Origin: a virus
Strand: one strand, 5' to 3'
DNA: 28,670 nucleotides
Virus record (IMG/VR): IMGVR_UViG_3300042367_000346
Span: 1 to 28,670 of that record
Shown: positions 1 to 6,628 of the stretch, in pieces
Layout: each line of letters starts with the position of its first letter
Numbering within the stretch: position 1 is the stretch's first letter
The notes under the pieces: model-generated
What the model was told of the DNA's origin: nothing
The model's input: only the letters and a program-made list of their open reading frames with translations
Database searches by the model: none
Translations under genes and position numbers: made by a program

Positions 1-123
1 GCGCGGCAGGGCCGACTCTGGCACGTCATAGACCGCCCGAGGCGACAGGCCGAGCATCGGCCCGACCTGCTTGGCCGTGAGCAGGGAGCCGGAGGATACG
101 GCGGATACGCTGGTTGCGGTCAC
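1..123 (-). CDS. Helix-turn-helix DNA-binding protein, N-terminal part (cut by window edge)
   Basis: Forty-one codons from a GTG start run leftward off the window edge. After a Ser/Val-rich leader the peptide reads LTAKQVGPMLGLSPRAVYD, the usual first two helices of an AlpA/MerR-type (HTH_17-like) DNA-binding domain. Such small proteins serve as phage excisionases or transcription regulators; which applies here cannot be told from the fragment. It starts 7 bp after the stop of the preceding 105-aa gene and is probably the last visible gene of the leftward operon. The GTG is chosen because it is the only start placing the HTH near the N terminus; its upstream ribosome-binding signal is weak. 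The rest of the protein lies outside the window. Confidence 0.6.
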   Translation of the reverse strand, partial: MTATSVSAVSSGSLLTAKQVGPMLGLSPRAVYDVPESALPR

Positions 124-130
124 CAATCGC

Positions 131-448
131 TCACTGCAAGCGCCGCGCGCCCATAGTCGGCGTCAGGCTGTCGGCCAGGCTGTGGAGCAGCGTCTTGAGC
201 GCTGCGCAGTCGGTGACGTTGCCGGCCTCGTCAAGCTGGCGCCATGAGATGTAGCCGCGGCGGGGCTCGAACGTCACCAGCTCGCCGCCAGCGCTGCGCA
301 GGTCAACCGTGAACGGTTGCCGCACGTCGGTACGCGGCTCGCGGTCCGGGATGCCTGCATCGCGCTCGGCTTGAGCGCGGCTCTCTGCAGCCCGCCAGCG
401 GCAGTTGGCAGAGTGGCGGGCAGCGGCTGAGCGGGTGCGGAATCGCAT
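131..448 (-). CDS. Hypothetical protein, 105 aa
   Basis: Not recognised. The N-terminal third is rich in Arg and Ala. The middle (about residues 45-75) alternates hydrophobic and polar residues around VDLRSAGGELVTFEPRRGY, suggesting beta strands, and the C terminus (about residues 78-95) looks helical. No signal peptide, membrane segment or metal motif is visible. It sits between two other minus-strand genes with short gaps (33 bp upstream, 7 bp downstream), consistent with membership in the leftward operon. Codon usage is high-GC like its neighbours. The exact start is uncertain because no strong ribosome-binding site precedes the ATG. Confidence 0.5.
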   Translation of the reverse strand: MRFRTRSAAARHSANCRWRAAESRAQAERDAGIPDREPRTDVRQPFTVDLRSAGGELVTFEPRRGYISWRQLDEAGNVTDCAALKTLLHSLADSLTPTMGARRLQ

Positions 449-481
449 GGCGCAAAGTCTCTAGATGTTGCCTACAACACG

Positions 482-805
482 TTAGGCCCTCAACACATCC
501 CGCAGGCGATCCAGTGCCCTGCGGTAGTACAGCGGGTGCAGCGGGTTGTAGTGCCAGTCGTGGCCGTTCCAGACGCGCGACTGTTCAAGTTGGTGCACGG
601 CGTACTCGGTTGCACTGCGCCACCGCTCGCGCTCTGTGGCCACCTCCTGCTGCACGCGCCGGCCGATATAAGCCTCCAAGCACGCTCCATCGCTGCATGC
701 GTTTGGCGTGCGGCATTGGTCGCACCGCTCCGGCAGCGGGCCTAACCCCTCGCTCAACCCGCGACCTGCGTCGGCGTTGTTGCTCGGGTTCGCTTCGTCA
801 CTCAT
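482..805 (-). CDS. Hypothetical Cys-containing protein, 107 aa
   Basis: Not recognised. The ATG is preceded by a strong AAGGAGG (minus strand, at 814-820) with 8-nt spacing, which supports both the start and the reality of the gene. The N terminus (residues 1-25) is polar. Four cysteines follow at about 28, 31, 37 and 42 (CDQC, then C, then C), a spacing that could bind zinc. Residues 55-75 look helical, and the C-terminal half is rich in Trp, His and Tyr (VWNGHDWHYNPLHPLYY). A small zinc-binding accessory protein is one possibility, but no function can be assigned. The sequence around its stop closely resembles that around the stop of the next upstream gene. Confidence 0.6.
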   Translation of the reverse strand: MSDEANPSNNADAGRGLSEGLGPLPERCDQCRTPNACSDGACLEAYIGRRVQQEVATERERWRSATEYAVHQLEQSRVWNGHDWHYNPLHPLYYRRALDRLRDVLRA

Positions 806-839
806 GGCTCACGCCTCCTTGTCGGGGTTAGCTCGAACG

Positions 840-1253
840 TTAGGCCTCAACGCGGCGCCACAGGTGCGCCCACTTGTCGCGCCACTCCGTCAGCGCGTCA
901 TCGTGGCCCGCCAAGGTGTCTGCCTCCTGCAGCGCAGCGCGCAGGCTCTGCAGATCGTCGGCCACGCTCGCCGATCCGTTGCCGCTGTCGGCCGTGGCCG
1001 TCCTGTGCGGCGCGATCATCCGCGACAGTTCCGGGCCGATGCTGATCACGATCTGGCCGTACCCTCCGCTGCTCACGAGCAGCCCCGCGTCGGCCATCTT
1101 TTTGGTCGCCCACCTGGCGCCCTCGACGCTGCGGCGGAACTTTGCGGCGATGTCGACCAGCATGAGTTGCTCGTCAGGGTTGAGCGCGAAATACACAATC
1201 AGCCGCTCGCGCAGCGTGACTCTGGCGTCGACTGGGCGGGGCTTGCGTGTCAT
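840..1253 (-). CDS. Winged-helix-like hypothetical protein, 137 aa
   Basis: Residues 14-75 read as a probable winged helix: a first helix (LRERLIVYF), a HTH-like pair (LMLVDIAAKF, then SVEGARWATKKMADAGLLV), and a Gly-containing hairpin (SSGGYGQIVIS). Residues 78-97 are a polar linker and residues 98-137 form one or two amphipathic helices ending in a Trp-rich stretch. A DNA-binding or regulatory role is inferred from this pattern only. The start overlaps the stop of the upstream HTH_17 gene by 3-4 bp (ATGA), so the two are probably translationally coupled. It belongs to the leftward recombination operon. Confidence 0.65.
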   Translation of the reverse strand: MTRKPRPVDARVTLRERLIVYFALNPDEQLMLVDIAAKFRRSVEGARWATKKMADAGLLVSSGGYGQIVISIGPELSRMIAPHRTATADSGNGSASVADDLQSLRAALQEADTLAGHDDALTEWRDKWAHLWRRVEA

Positions 1254-1435
1254 TGCGTGCGTGCCTTCAGGTACTGGTCGATGTCGGTCCGGCGGTAGCG
1301 CACTGGCGCGCGCACGCCATCGCCGAGCTTGGTCCAGGGCGGGCCCTGCCGCTTGGCGCGCCAGGACTCAAGGGTGTCGGTGGAGACGCGCAGCAGGGCT
1401 GCCGCCTCCTTCGGGGTGAGGAGGTCGGTGCTCAT
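1250..1435 (-). CDS. Small HTH_17 / excisionase-like DNA-binding protein, 61 aa
   Basis: The 61-aa product starts LLTPKEAAALLRVS and continues TLESWRAKRQGPPW, then VRYRRTDIDQYLKA. This is the full layout of the HTH_17 family: helix 1 and 2, an R-x-x-G-P-P-W turn, a short wing, and a final recognition-like helix. Family members act as excisionases or small transcription regulators. The ATG lies 2 bp after the recT stop and the gene overlaps the next one by ATGA, so it is embedded in the operon. A longer open frame extends upstream through recT but is a shadow, since the HTH family begins at this ATG. No integrase is seen in the window, so a recombination-directionality role is only a possibility. 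Confidence 0.8.
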   Translation of the reverse strand: MSTDLLTPKEAAALLRVSTDTLESWRAKRQGPPWTKLGDGVRAPVRYRRTDIDQYLKARTQ

Positions 1436-1437
1436 GG

Positions 1438-2295
1438 TCAGATCGGGCTGTCTTCGTCGATGGCAGGCGGCGCGGGCGGCATGTCGATCACGCCATCGTC
1501 GTCGGCAGGCTCGGGCGGCGGGGGAGCCTGCTCGGCGACCTTGGCCAGGCGCGACGGGCGGCGGGGCGTGTCGGCCGGCGGCGGATCCGCGGGCGCGGGG
1601 GTCGCGGCCGGAGCCTGGGCCGGCTCGGTCGGGAACTCGGTGTCGTCGTCGTGCAGCACGCCATCGAGATCGGTCGACAGGGGCAGCCGCTTGGCCAGGC
1701 GGCGGATCACGCTCTTGCGCCACATCTCCTCCCACCACGTGGTCCACGGGCCGGAGTTCTTTGAGCGGCTCACGCCGCGGACTTGGTCGACCTGGCGCCG
1801 GTTCATGATCTCGACGTAGGCGCTGCCGTCCTTCATCTTGGCCACGGCGTAGACGCCGATCGCGTCGCCCCGGTCGCCGAACCAGTCCACCTCGTGCACC
1901 GGCACCAGGTCGATGCCCGGGTGGTAGGTGAACTTGTCCTTCTGGTGCACCAGGATCGCGTCGATGCTGGAGAGCTCACCGCTGTTGCGGATCAGCTTCA
2001 GCACGCCGGCGTACATCGGCATGAAACTGCAGTTGTTGCTGAAGGTCGTGATTGCGCCCTCGCGGCCGTCCGGCAGCAGTCCCATCTGCGCGGCCCGCAT
2101 CGCGGCGCCGAACAGCGTGCGACGGTCTGCTTCAAGCAGCGCCGGGGTGGTCTGCACCGCGGTGAGCAGCGTTCGCTTGAAGCGCTCGACGGTGATGTGG
2201 GCCGGGAGCGCCGCCTTGAACTGGTCGGTCATCTTGTCGATCGCTTGGCGGAAGGCGGCGATCGGGTCTTGGCGTTGTTGGGTGTCGGCGGTCAT
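1438..2295 (-). CDS. recT: RecT family single-strand annealing recombinase
   Basis: RecT proteins coat single-stranded DNA and anneal complementary strands, working with a partner 5'-3' exonuclease. Residues 8-200 show the family core: an N-terminal helical stretch, LLTAVQTTPALLEADRRTL, AAMRAAQMGLLPDGREG, a central beta segment (FMPMYAGVLKLIRNSG), and a C-terminal core ending near KSVIRRLAKRLPLS. Residues 215-285 are a Pro/Ala-rich, acidic, probably disordered tail ending in Asp/Glu, a feature also seen in SSB-interacting proteins. The length (285 aa) is normal. The partner exonuclease lies just upstream, separated only by a HNH gene. The ATG has a weak ribosome-binding site inside the end of that HNH gene, so coupling may be altered by it. 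Confidence 0.9.
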   Translation of the reverse strand: MTADTQQRQDPIAAFRQAIDKMTDQFKAALPAHITVERFKRTLLTAVQTTPALLEADRRTLFGAAMRAAQMGLLPDGREGAITTFSNNCSFMPMYAGVLKLIRNSGELSSIDAILVHQKDKFTYHPGIDLVPVHEVDWFGDRGDAIGVYAVAKMKDGSAYVEIMNRRQVDQVRGVSRSKNSGPWTTWWEEMWRKSVIRRLAKRLPLSTDLDGVLHDDDTEFPTEPAQAPAATPAPADPPPADTPRRPSRLAKVAEQAPPPPEPADDDGVIDMPPAPPAIDEDSPI

Positions 2296-2304
2296 GATTT
2301 GGCT

Positions 2305-2850
2305 TTACTTGGTTGGGGTGGCGATAATGGAGCGTTGCGCGTAGCGCGCAGTTGCCATTGCTCTGCACGCTCGGCAGCAGCGTCGCCCGTTGTGGTGGTA
2401 AGTGTTTTCGACGGTGAAGCGGTGCCCGCGCTTGCAGTGTGTCTGATTGGCCGCTTTTGCTGCAGACGCCGCGCTCGCTGCAGAAAGGCTTTCTTTCCAA
2501 ACAGACTCAGGGCGGTCGCGCCATCGTTCGGGGTGTTTCTTTGACCCGTGCCGATCTCCTGATGCGGCGCGCCCTTTTGCAGCCATGTCCCGAGAGTTGT
2601 CGGCAGGAGTGCCAAGAAATAGGTGGGCTGGATTTACGCAGGCTGGGTTATCGCAGTGGTGGCACACTAGCATCCCACGCGGAATATCCCCTCGGAAAAG
2701 AATCCAAGCTGCGCGGTTTGCTCGGCCGGAATCTCCCGCTTTGATATGAAAGCTGGCATATCCGTTCGACGTGTATGCTGCCGTCCAAAGCCAGCAACCG
2801 GTCAGCGCCTCAGGTGACACCTTTAGCATAAACCGTTCAGCTGCTTTCAT
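2305..2850 (-). CDS. HNH endonuclease (HNH_3 type) with C-terminal zinc knuckle
   Basis: Residues 17-95 form a HNH homing-type domain: [14 protein letters not shown], then [21 protein letters not shown]. His64/His65 and Asn73/His76 are the likely metal and catalytic positions, with Cys66 and Cys71 nearby as zinc ligands. Residues 139-163 (CKRGHRF, then CCRAC) form a second Cys/His cluster common in free-standing phage HNH proteins. Such enzymes nick or cut specific DNA and often behave as selfish insertions. The gene overlaps the exonuclease stop by ATGA and ends 10 bp before recT, so it splits the usual exonuclease-annealase pair. Lines counted in its 5' half run at about 53-62% GC, lower than neighbouring genes, which suggests later acquisition. 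Confidence 0.85.
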   Translation of the reverse strand: MKAAERFMLKVSPEALTGCWLWTAAYTSNGYASFHIKAGDSGRANRAAWILFRGDIPRGMLVCHHCDNPACVNPAHLFLGTPADNSRDMAAKGRAASGDRHGSKKHPERWRDRPESVWKESLSAASAASAAKAANQTHCKRGHRFTVENTYHHNGRRCCRACRAMATARYAQRSIIATPTK

Positions 2851-3803
2851 GCCTTGGCCTTTTTCGCTGTAACCCTGAGATTTCGATACCCCTTGCGGCC
2901 GCCCATGTACGTGCCGACGTGCTCGGCGGTGATGAGGGTGCCCGGGCTGTCGGCGACCATGCCGGCGCTGATCGAGAACCCGGGCAGCAGCACCTTCTCG
3001 GAGTCGCCGATCGCTTCGAGCAGCAGGGCCTTGGCGATCTTGGCTTCTTCCTCGTGCTCGTCGGCCATGGCCTTCGCGCTGCGGTACTGGTCCACCAGCG
3101 ATGCGATCTTCGCATCACCCGTGGCGTCGAGGATCTTGCCCGGCTCGGCGTAGGCGTTCAGGCGGATGAGGGCGGCTGCGTCCTGCGGCATCACCGGGTC
3201 GGGCTCCTCGCCGGCCTCGACGGTGCGCCAGAACTCGGCGACCTTGGCGCGGATCGCGCGGATCACATCCTCGTCGCGCTGGCGCTCGATGATCTCGAAG
3301 CGGTTCCCGCCGACGAAGGCGCCGATGAACGCGCGGCCGAACCCCGAGACTGCCATCTGGTGCTGCACTTGGAGTTCGATTTGCTCGGGGGCTTCTATCG
3401 TTCCGTCGTCGTGCTCCAGCCAGCCGTCGCGGAAGGCGAGGTAGTCGACGTTTTTGATCTCCAGGTGGGTCGGGCCGCCGTCCAGGTTCGTGATCACGAA
3501 GTCGAAGCTGCTTCCGATGCGCGCTTCGGGGTCGCGCAGGTAGTCCTTCATCGGCTCGATATTCCAGCCCTTCTCATCGGCGATGCCGTGGGCGATGGCC
3601 GACTCCAGCCGGTTGCCCCAGCGCATGCGTTCGTTGGTGCGGAACTCCGGCACTTGGCCCGAGCGCTTGCGGTGCCAGAGGTCGAAGTGCGTGACGTAGG
3701 GCGACATGCCGAACAGGGCGGCGCTCTCGGTGCTGGTCACGTCTTGCGTGCGCAGCTGCAACCAGTGGTCCTGGTCGCGTGGTGTGATGATCTCGACGGT
3801 CAC
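2847..3803 (-). CDS. YqaJ / lambda-type alkaline exonuclease
   Basis: This is the 5'-3' exonuclease partner of RecT, making single-stranded tails during double-strand break repair and recombination. Family motifs are clear: [13 protein letters not shown] near the N terminus, E67 in GNRLE, D101 in GSSFDFV, the E115-x-K117 pair in LEIKN, and Q146/Q149 in QVQHQM; these are the PD-(D/E)XK catalytic residues. Length is 318 aa. The GTG at 3801-3803 is chosen because AGGAGA (minus strand, 3809-3814) lies 5 nt upstream and the family's conserved start ([12 protein letters not shown]) follows directly; upstream ATGs at 3830 and 3914 lack a good site. The last bases overlap the HNH start. It is the first gene of the leftward operon. 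Confidence 0.9.
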   Translation of the reverse strand: MTVEIITPRDQDHWLQLRTQDVTSTESAALFGMSPYVTHFDLWHRKRSGQVPEFRTNERMRWGNRLESAIAHGIADEKGWNIEPMKDYLRDPEARIGSSFDFVITNLDGGPTHLEIKNVDYLAFRDGWLEHDDGTIEAPEQIELQVQHQMAVSGFGRAFIGAFVGGNRFEIIERQRDEDVIRAIRAKVAEFWRTVEAGEEPDPVMPQDAAALIRLNAYAEPGKILDATGDAKIASLVDQYRSAKAMADEHEEEAKIAKALLLEAIGDSEKVLLPGFSISAGMVADSPGTLITAEHVGTYMGGRKGYRNLRVTAKKAKA

Positions 3804-3889
3804 CGTCGTCTCCTGTGATGCGCCAGCCATCCGGCGCTGAGGAGAATTCTGCAGCAGCGTTTGGAAAACCGCAACACCTGCGGCACGGG

Positions 3890-3920
3890 AAAAACCCGCG
3901 TTGCTGCCGAGCAACGGGTT
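3890..3920 (-). terminator. Rho-independent terminator or attenuator in the leftward leader
   Basis: Read on the minus strand, an 11-base arm (AACCCGTTGCT) pairs across a CGGC loop with AGCAACGCGGGTT (one 2-nt bulge) and runs into five U residues. It lies between the predicted leftward promoter and the exonuclease start, about 90 nt before the gene. Transcripts would have to pass it to reach the recombination genes. Confidence 0.65.
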
Positions 3921-3942
3921 AGGTAAGGATCATCATCACCGG

Positions 3943-3969
3943 AACGGCCCACTTCAGATGGGCCCCGTT
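3943..3969 (-). other. Hairpin in the leftward leader, no U-tract
   Basis: AACGG and CCCA at 3943-3951 pair with TGGG and CCGTT at 3959-3969, with a 2-nt CC bulge and a 7-nt loop. No T-run follows on either strand, so it is not a simple terminator. It lies in the leader RNA between the predicted promoter and the terminator at 3890-3920. It could be an antiterminator or protein-binding structure, but that is inference. Confidence 0.4.
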
Positions 3970-3988
3970 GGCGGGCTGCCGGCCCGAC

Positions 3989-4017
3989 GATGTACCGTGC
4001 TGGTGATCAAGTTGCAA
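3989..4017 (-). promoter_or_regulatory. Predicted leftward early promoter
   Basis: On the minus strand, TTGCAA (4012-4017) and TACATC (3989-3994) are separated by 17 nt. The -35 is a fair sigma-70 match and the -10 is modest. It points toward the exonuclease operon, and there is no other good candidate in the gap. The -35 hexamer is shared with the rightward promoter. Confidence 0.45.
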
Positions 4018-4040
4018 GCGCGTTGAGATTCCCGCATAAT
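4012..4040 (+). promoter_or_regulatory. Predicted rightward early promoter
   Basis: TTGCAA (4012-4017), a 17-nt spacer, and CATAAT (4035-4040) form a good sigma-70 match. Transcription would begin near 4047, shortly before the Cro-like gene. The -35 is a perfect palindrome and also serves the leftward promoter. Confidence 0.6.
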
Positions 4041-4054
4041 TGCGGAATCCTCAC
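4022..4054. promoter_or_regulatory. Near-palindromic operator over the rightward -10
   Basis: The left half reads GTTGAGATTCCCGCA and the right half, inverted, reads GTGAGGATTCCGCAA, centred on the -10 region. The two half-sites share TGAG, ATTCC and GCA with single-base offsets. A repressor bound here would block the rightward promoter. The adjacent Cro-like protein is the natural candidate ligand (inference). Its left half is one of four copies of a box found at other intergenic sites. Confidence 0.5.
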
Positions 4055-4080
4055 CCCTGATGCGTTCCACGCACCGACCT

Positions 4081-4353
4081 ATGAGCAGCCCTGCAGACAT
4101 CGTCATCTCCCGTTTCGGCGGCGTCCGGCCGCTGGCGCGGCTCTTGGGCAAAGACCCATCGACGATCCACCGCTGGCGCCTGCCGGCCGAGCGGGGCGGG
4201 CTGGACGGCCGGGTGCCGTCTGCCGTCCAGGTGCGGCTGCTGGATCTGGCGCGTGAGCGGGGTATCGAGTTGTCGCCTGCGGACCTTGTGCTGGGCAGTT
4301 GTGCATCGGCAGGTGGTGAATCAAGCCCTGCGCCTGCGGAGGTTGCGCCGTGA
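4081..4353 (+). CDS. Cro-like HTH regulator (carph-isopro / YdaS-like)
   Basis: The 90-aa protein has the compact layout of Cro/YdaS-like regulators with a carph-isopro signature: ADIVISRFGGVRPLARLLG as helices 1-2, DPSTIHRWRLP as the recognition helix, then a Gly-containing turn, VPSAVQ, and a helix with LLDLARERGIEL. These bind short palindromic operators and repress phage early promoters. It is the first gene of the rightward operon, directly downstream of an operator-like palindrome, which suggests self-repression (inference). The start at 4081 matches where the family usually begins; an in-frame ATG at 4060 would add seven residues. Neither has a Shine-Dalgarno sequence. The tail (after residue 72) is Ser/Ala/Pro-rich. 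The last bases overlap the next gene as GTGA. Confidence 0.8.
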   Translation: MSSPADIVISRFGGVRPLARLLGKDPSTIHRWRLPAERGGLDGRVPSAVQVRLLDLARERGIELSPADLVLGSCASAGGESSPAPAEVAP

Positions 4354-4676
4354 CGCGGCTGCGCTGCTACATCGCCGGGCCGATGACCGGGCTGCCGGAC
4401 CTGAACTTTCCGGCGTTTCACGCTGCTGCCGCCCGGTTGCGCGCCGTGGGCATCGACGCGGTGAACCCGGCCGAGATCTGCCCGGACCAGAGCGCGACCT
4501 GGAGCGAGTGCATGCGGAGGGACATCCGCGAGCTCGTGACGTGCGACGCGATCGTGCTGCTGGCTGGGTGGGAGAAGTCGCGCGGCGCTTCGTTGGAGTT
4601 CCTGGTCGCCAACGGCCTCGGCATGCGCATCGCCACGATCGAGGAACTGGTCGCTCAGCGGGGGCAGCCGGCGTGA
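4350..4676 (+). CDS. DUF4406 protein (nucleoside 2-deoxyribosyltransferase-like fold)
   Basis: The N terminus YIAGPMTGLPDLNFPAF followed by AAARLRAVGIDAVNPAE is the DUF4406 signature, a Rossmann-like family related to nucleoside 2-deoxyribosyltransferases. Further family positions are RRDIRELVTCDAIVLLAGWEKSRGA and the closing GLGMRIATIEEL. Family members are frequent in phage early regions; some may act on nucleotides, but the substrate is not known. Length (108 aa) is typical. The GTG start is supported by GGAGG at 4338-4342 with a 7-nt spacer and overlaps the preceding stop (GTGA), so translation is probably coupled to the regulator gene. Confidence 0.85.
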   Translation: MTRLRCYIAGPMTGLPDLNFPAFHAAAARLRAVGIDAVNPAEICPDQSATWSECMRRDIRELVTCDAIVLLAGWEKSRGASLEFLVANGLGMRIATIEELVAQRGQPA

Positions 4677-4867
4677 TCCGCTGCGACGCCTGCGGGAAAC
4701 CCATGCGCGTCGCCTGGCTCACGGTGGCAGGCCGCGCCTACGGGCCGCGCTGTGGACGGCCGCTGCTGGTGCGCAAGCTGCGCGCGCGGCGCAGCGATGC
4801 TGGCAAGGCGCGCGGGCCGAGGCCCGATCCGCGGCAGTTGTCTCTGCTGGGCGAGGTGACCGCATGA
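4673..4867 (+). CDS. Small zinc-ribbon-like protein, 64 aa
   Basis: The GTG start overlaps the upstream stop (GTGA), with a G-rich ribosome-binding site before it. The N terminus carries CDAC (residues 4-7), then VAGRAYGPRCGRP with Cys27, followed by a strongly basic stretch (LLVRKLRARR). This resembles small phage zinc-binding peptides with a GP-x-C motif. A nucleic-acid-binding role is plausible given the charge, but no family function is known to me. The final residues overlap the helicase start by ATGA, placing it inside a tightly coupled chain of genes. The longer open frame upstream is a shadow of the DUF4406 gene. Confidence 0.7.
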   Translation: MIRCDACGKPMRVAWLTVAGRAYGPRCGRPLLVRKLRARRSDAGKARGPRPDPRQLSLLGEVTA

Positions 4868-6222
4868 TCCTGCGCCCTCGCCAGCAGAAGGCCGTCGAGG
4901 ACATTCAGGCCGCCTACCGTGCCGGCTTCAAGGCGCCGATCCTGGTGATGCCTACCGGCGGCGGCAAGACCGCGACGGCCTCGGTGATCATCCGCATGGC
5001 GATCGCCCGCGGTAAGCGGGTGTGGTTCCTCGCCCACCTCGACGAGATCATCGGCGCCACGGCGCGCAAGCTGCATGCCGAGGGCATCCCCTACGGGTGG
5101 ATCGCGGCCGGCCGCGCCGGCGACCGCAAGCAGCCGGTTCAGATCGTTTCGGTGTTCACGCTGGCGCGGCGCTTGGACCGGTACCAGCCGCCGGACTTCC
5201 TGATCGTCGACGAGGCGCACCTGGCCGTGGCCAACACCTACCAGGCTGTGTTTGCGTGGGCCGGCGCCGGGCCCAAGCACTGGCGCAAGGGTGGCGCACA
5301 TCTGCTGCACCTGACCGCCACGCCCCAGCGCCTGGACGGCCGAGGCATGGGCGAGGTGGCCGACGTGCTGGTGCCGACCTGCAGCACCGCGGACCTGATC
5401 GACGAGGGCCTGCTGGCGCCGATCCGCTACTACGAGCCCGACCGCGGCGTGGACGGCAAGCCGGCGATCGTCGGCGACCCGGTGGCGCACTACCTGGCGC
5501 ACGCGCGCGGGCGGCCGGCGGTCGCGTTCTGCACCTCGAACAAGCACGCAGCGGAGACCGCTGATGCGTTCCGGGCCGCTGGCCTGCGCACGCTGGCGAT
5601 CTCGGGCGACAGCGACCCGGTGCTGCGCGACCAAGCGCTGACGGGGATCCAGTCGGGCGCGCTGGACGTGGTCACGAACTGCAAGCTGTGGGTGGCCGGC
5701 GTCGATGCCCCAGCGATCGCGTGCGTCATCGACTTGGCGCCGACCGACAGCCTGGTGCGCTACCTGCAGGGCCTGGGCCGGGGGCTGCGCACGCACCCCG
5801 GCAAGCGCGACCTGGTGTACCTGGACTGCGTCGGCAACCGGGCCCGGCATGGCGACCCGACCGCGGCGCGGCTGTGGACGCTGGAGGGCGCCGACAAGGG
5901 ATCCGGCCGCGTTGCCTCCGAGGTGCCGACGAAGACCTGCCCGCGCTGCTTCTCGACGGTGCACGCGGCGGCGACCGCTTGCCACTGCGGGCACGTCTTC
6001 GAGCCGGGCGCCGGCCGGGTGGTGGCGCAGGTCGACGGCGAGCTCCGCGAGGTCACTGGCACGGCGCCTGAGCCGGTCACGCCGCGCCAGGAGCAGGGGC
6101 GCGCGCAGACGCTCGAGGACCTCATCGCGCTGGGGCGCAGGCGTGGCCACAAGCGGCCGGAGTTGTGGGCCCGCGCCGTGATGCGCGGACGCGCTGAGAA
6201 ACAGGCAAGGAGGCAGGCATGA
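4864..6222 (+). CDS. SF2 DEAD/DEAH-box helicase with C-terminal zinc ribbon
   Basis: This ATP-driven nucleic acid translocase shows all main SF2 motifs: the Q-like LRPRQQKAVEDI at the start, Walker A PTGGGKT (30-36), motif II DEAH (116-119), motif III TATP (151-154), and motif VI Q302 with GRGLR (305-309). The layout matches SSL2/RecG-like phage helicases, which unwind or anneal DNA during phage replication and recombination. Residues 359-375 carry C-x-x-C and C-x-C, a zinc ribbon that may help bind DNA. The C-terminal 60 residues are Arg-rich. Length is 452 aa. The start ATG overlaps the previous gene (ATGA). A role in replication fork processing alongside the downstream nuclease and primase is inferred from context. 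Confidence 0.9.
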   Translation: MILRPRQQKAVEDIQAAYRAGFKAPILVMPTGGGKTATASVIIRMAIARGKRVWFLAHLDEIIGATARKLHAEGIPYGWIAAGRAGDRKQPVQIVSVFTLARRLDRYQPPDFLIVDEAHLAVANTYQAVFAWAGAGPKHWRKGGAHLLHLTATPQRLDGRGMGEVADVLVPTCSTADLIDEGLLAPIRYYEPDRGVDGKPAIVGDPVAHYLAHARGRPAVAFCTSNKHAAETADAFRAAGLRTLAISGDSDPVLRDQALTGIQSGALDVVTNCKLWVAGVDAPAIACVIDLAPTDSLVRYLQGLGRGLRTHPGKRDLVYLDCVGNRARHGDPTAARLWTLEGADKGSGRVASEVPTKTCPRCFSTVHAAATACHCGHVFEPGAGRVVAQVDGELREVTGTAPEPVTPRQEQGRAQTLEDLIALGRRRGHKRPELWARAVMRGRAEKQARRQA

Positions 6223-6338
6223 ACGACGACGATTGCGAAGGCCGAGCCGCTGGACTGGCTCTGTTGCTGACCGCGCAGGGCATCGTGTGGCTGTGCATCG
6301 GCCTGTGGGCCGGCTGGCTGATCTGGAGCCCGGCGTGA
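6219..6338 (+). CDS. Single-pass membrane peptide, 39 aa
   Basis: Too short for routine gene calling but well supported: a full AAGGAGG (6207-6213) sits 5 nt before the ATG, the ATG overlaps the helicase stop (ATGA), and the stop overlaps the next GTG. The peptide begins with an acidic head (MNDDDCEGR) and continues as one hydrophobic segment (about residues 11-36) containing LALLLTAQGIVWLCIGLWAG. It should be a single-spanning inner-membrane protein with the acidic N terminus exposed. Function is unknown. Small early phage membrane peptides can act in host takeover or superinfection exclusion, but nothing in the sequence decides this. Confidence 0.75.
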   Translation: MNDDDCEGRAAGLALLLTAQGIVWLCIGLWAGWLIWSPA

Positions 6339-6625
6339 GCGAGGGCTGCCTCGGCTGCCAGCGGTGCGAGGACGGGCCGACCGTGGTGCTGGTCGACGGC
6401 CGCACGGTGTGCACCTGGTGCCAGGACTGGAAAGACGAGTGCCTCGCGCGCGAGATCCTGAAGATGCCGCGGGAGCGCCGCCGGGCGTGGCTGTTCGGCG
6501 TGGCCGACAAAGGCCGCGTCATCGAGAAGGGCCTCGAGCAGATCCACGGCAAGAAGAAGGCCGACCACATGGCCGGCTTGGTGCGTGCGGTGTGGGAAGC
6601 GGGGCGGGGCAGAAATCCTGAGTAA
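6335..6625 (+). CDS. Cys-rich phage hypothetical protein, 96 aa
   Basis: The GTG start overlaps the upstream stop (GTGA). The N terminus carries CLGCQRC (residues 5-11), then CTWCQDW (26-32) and Cys36, probably a zinc-binding module of five or six cysteines. The second half reads ILKMPRERRRAWLFGVADKG followed by a basic helix. The CQDW-x-x-E-C plus MP-x-x-x-RR arrangement recalls a small phage family of unknown function (possibly DUF7696; recalled, not verified). It ends the first coupled gene chain, and an intergenic control region follows. A DNA- or RNA-binding role is possible from charge and cysteines. Confidence 0.7.
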   Translation: MSEGCLGCQRCEDGPTVVLVDGRTVCTWCQDWKDECLAREILKMPRERRRAWLFGVADKGRVIEKGLEQIHGKKKADHMAGLVRAVWEAGRGRNPE

Positions 6626-6628
6626 ACA

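Noticed and set aside
4738-6570. Long minus-strand open frame of 610 codons opposite the helicase
   Set aside because: It lies antisense to a gene with all SF2 motifs, is Arg/Pro/Ala-rich without any domain, and is a usual by-product of high GC in the third codon position.
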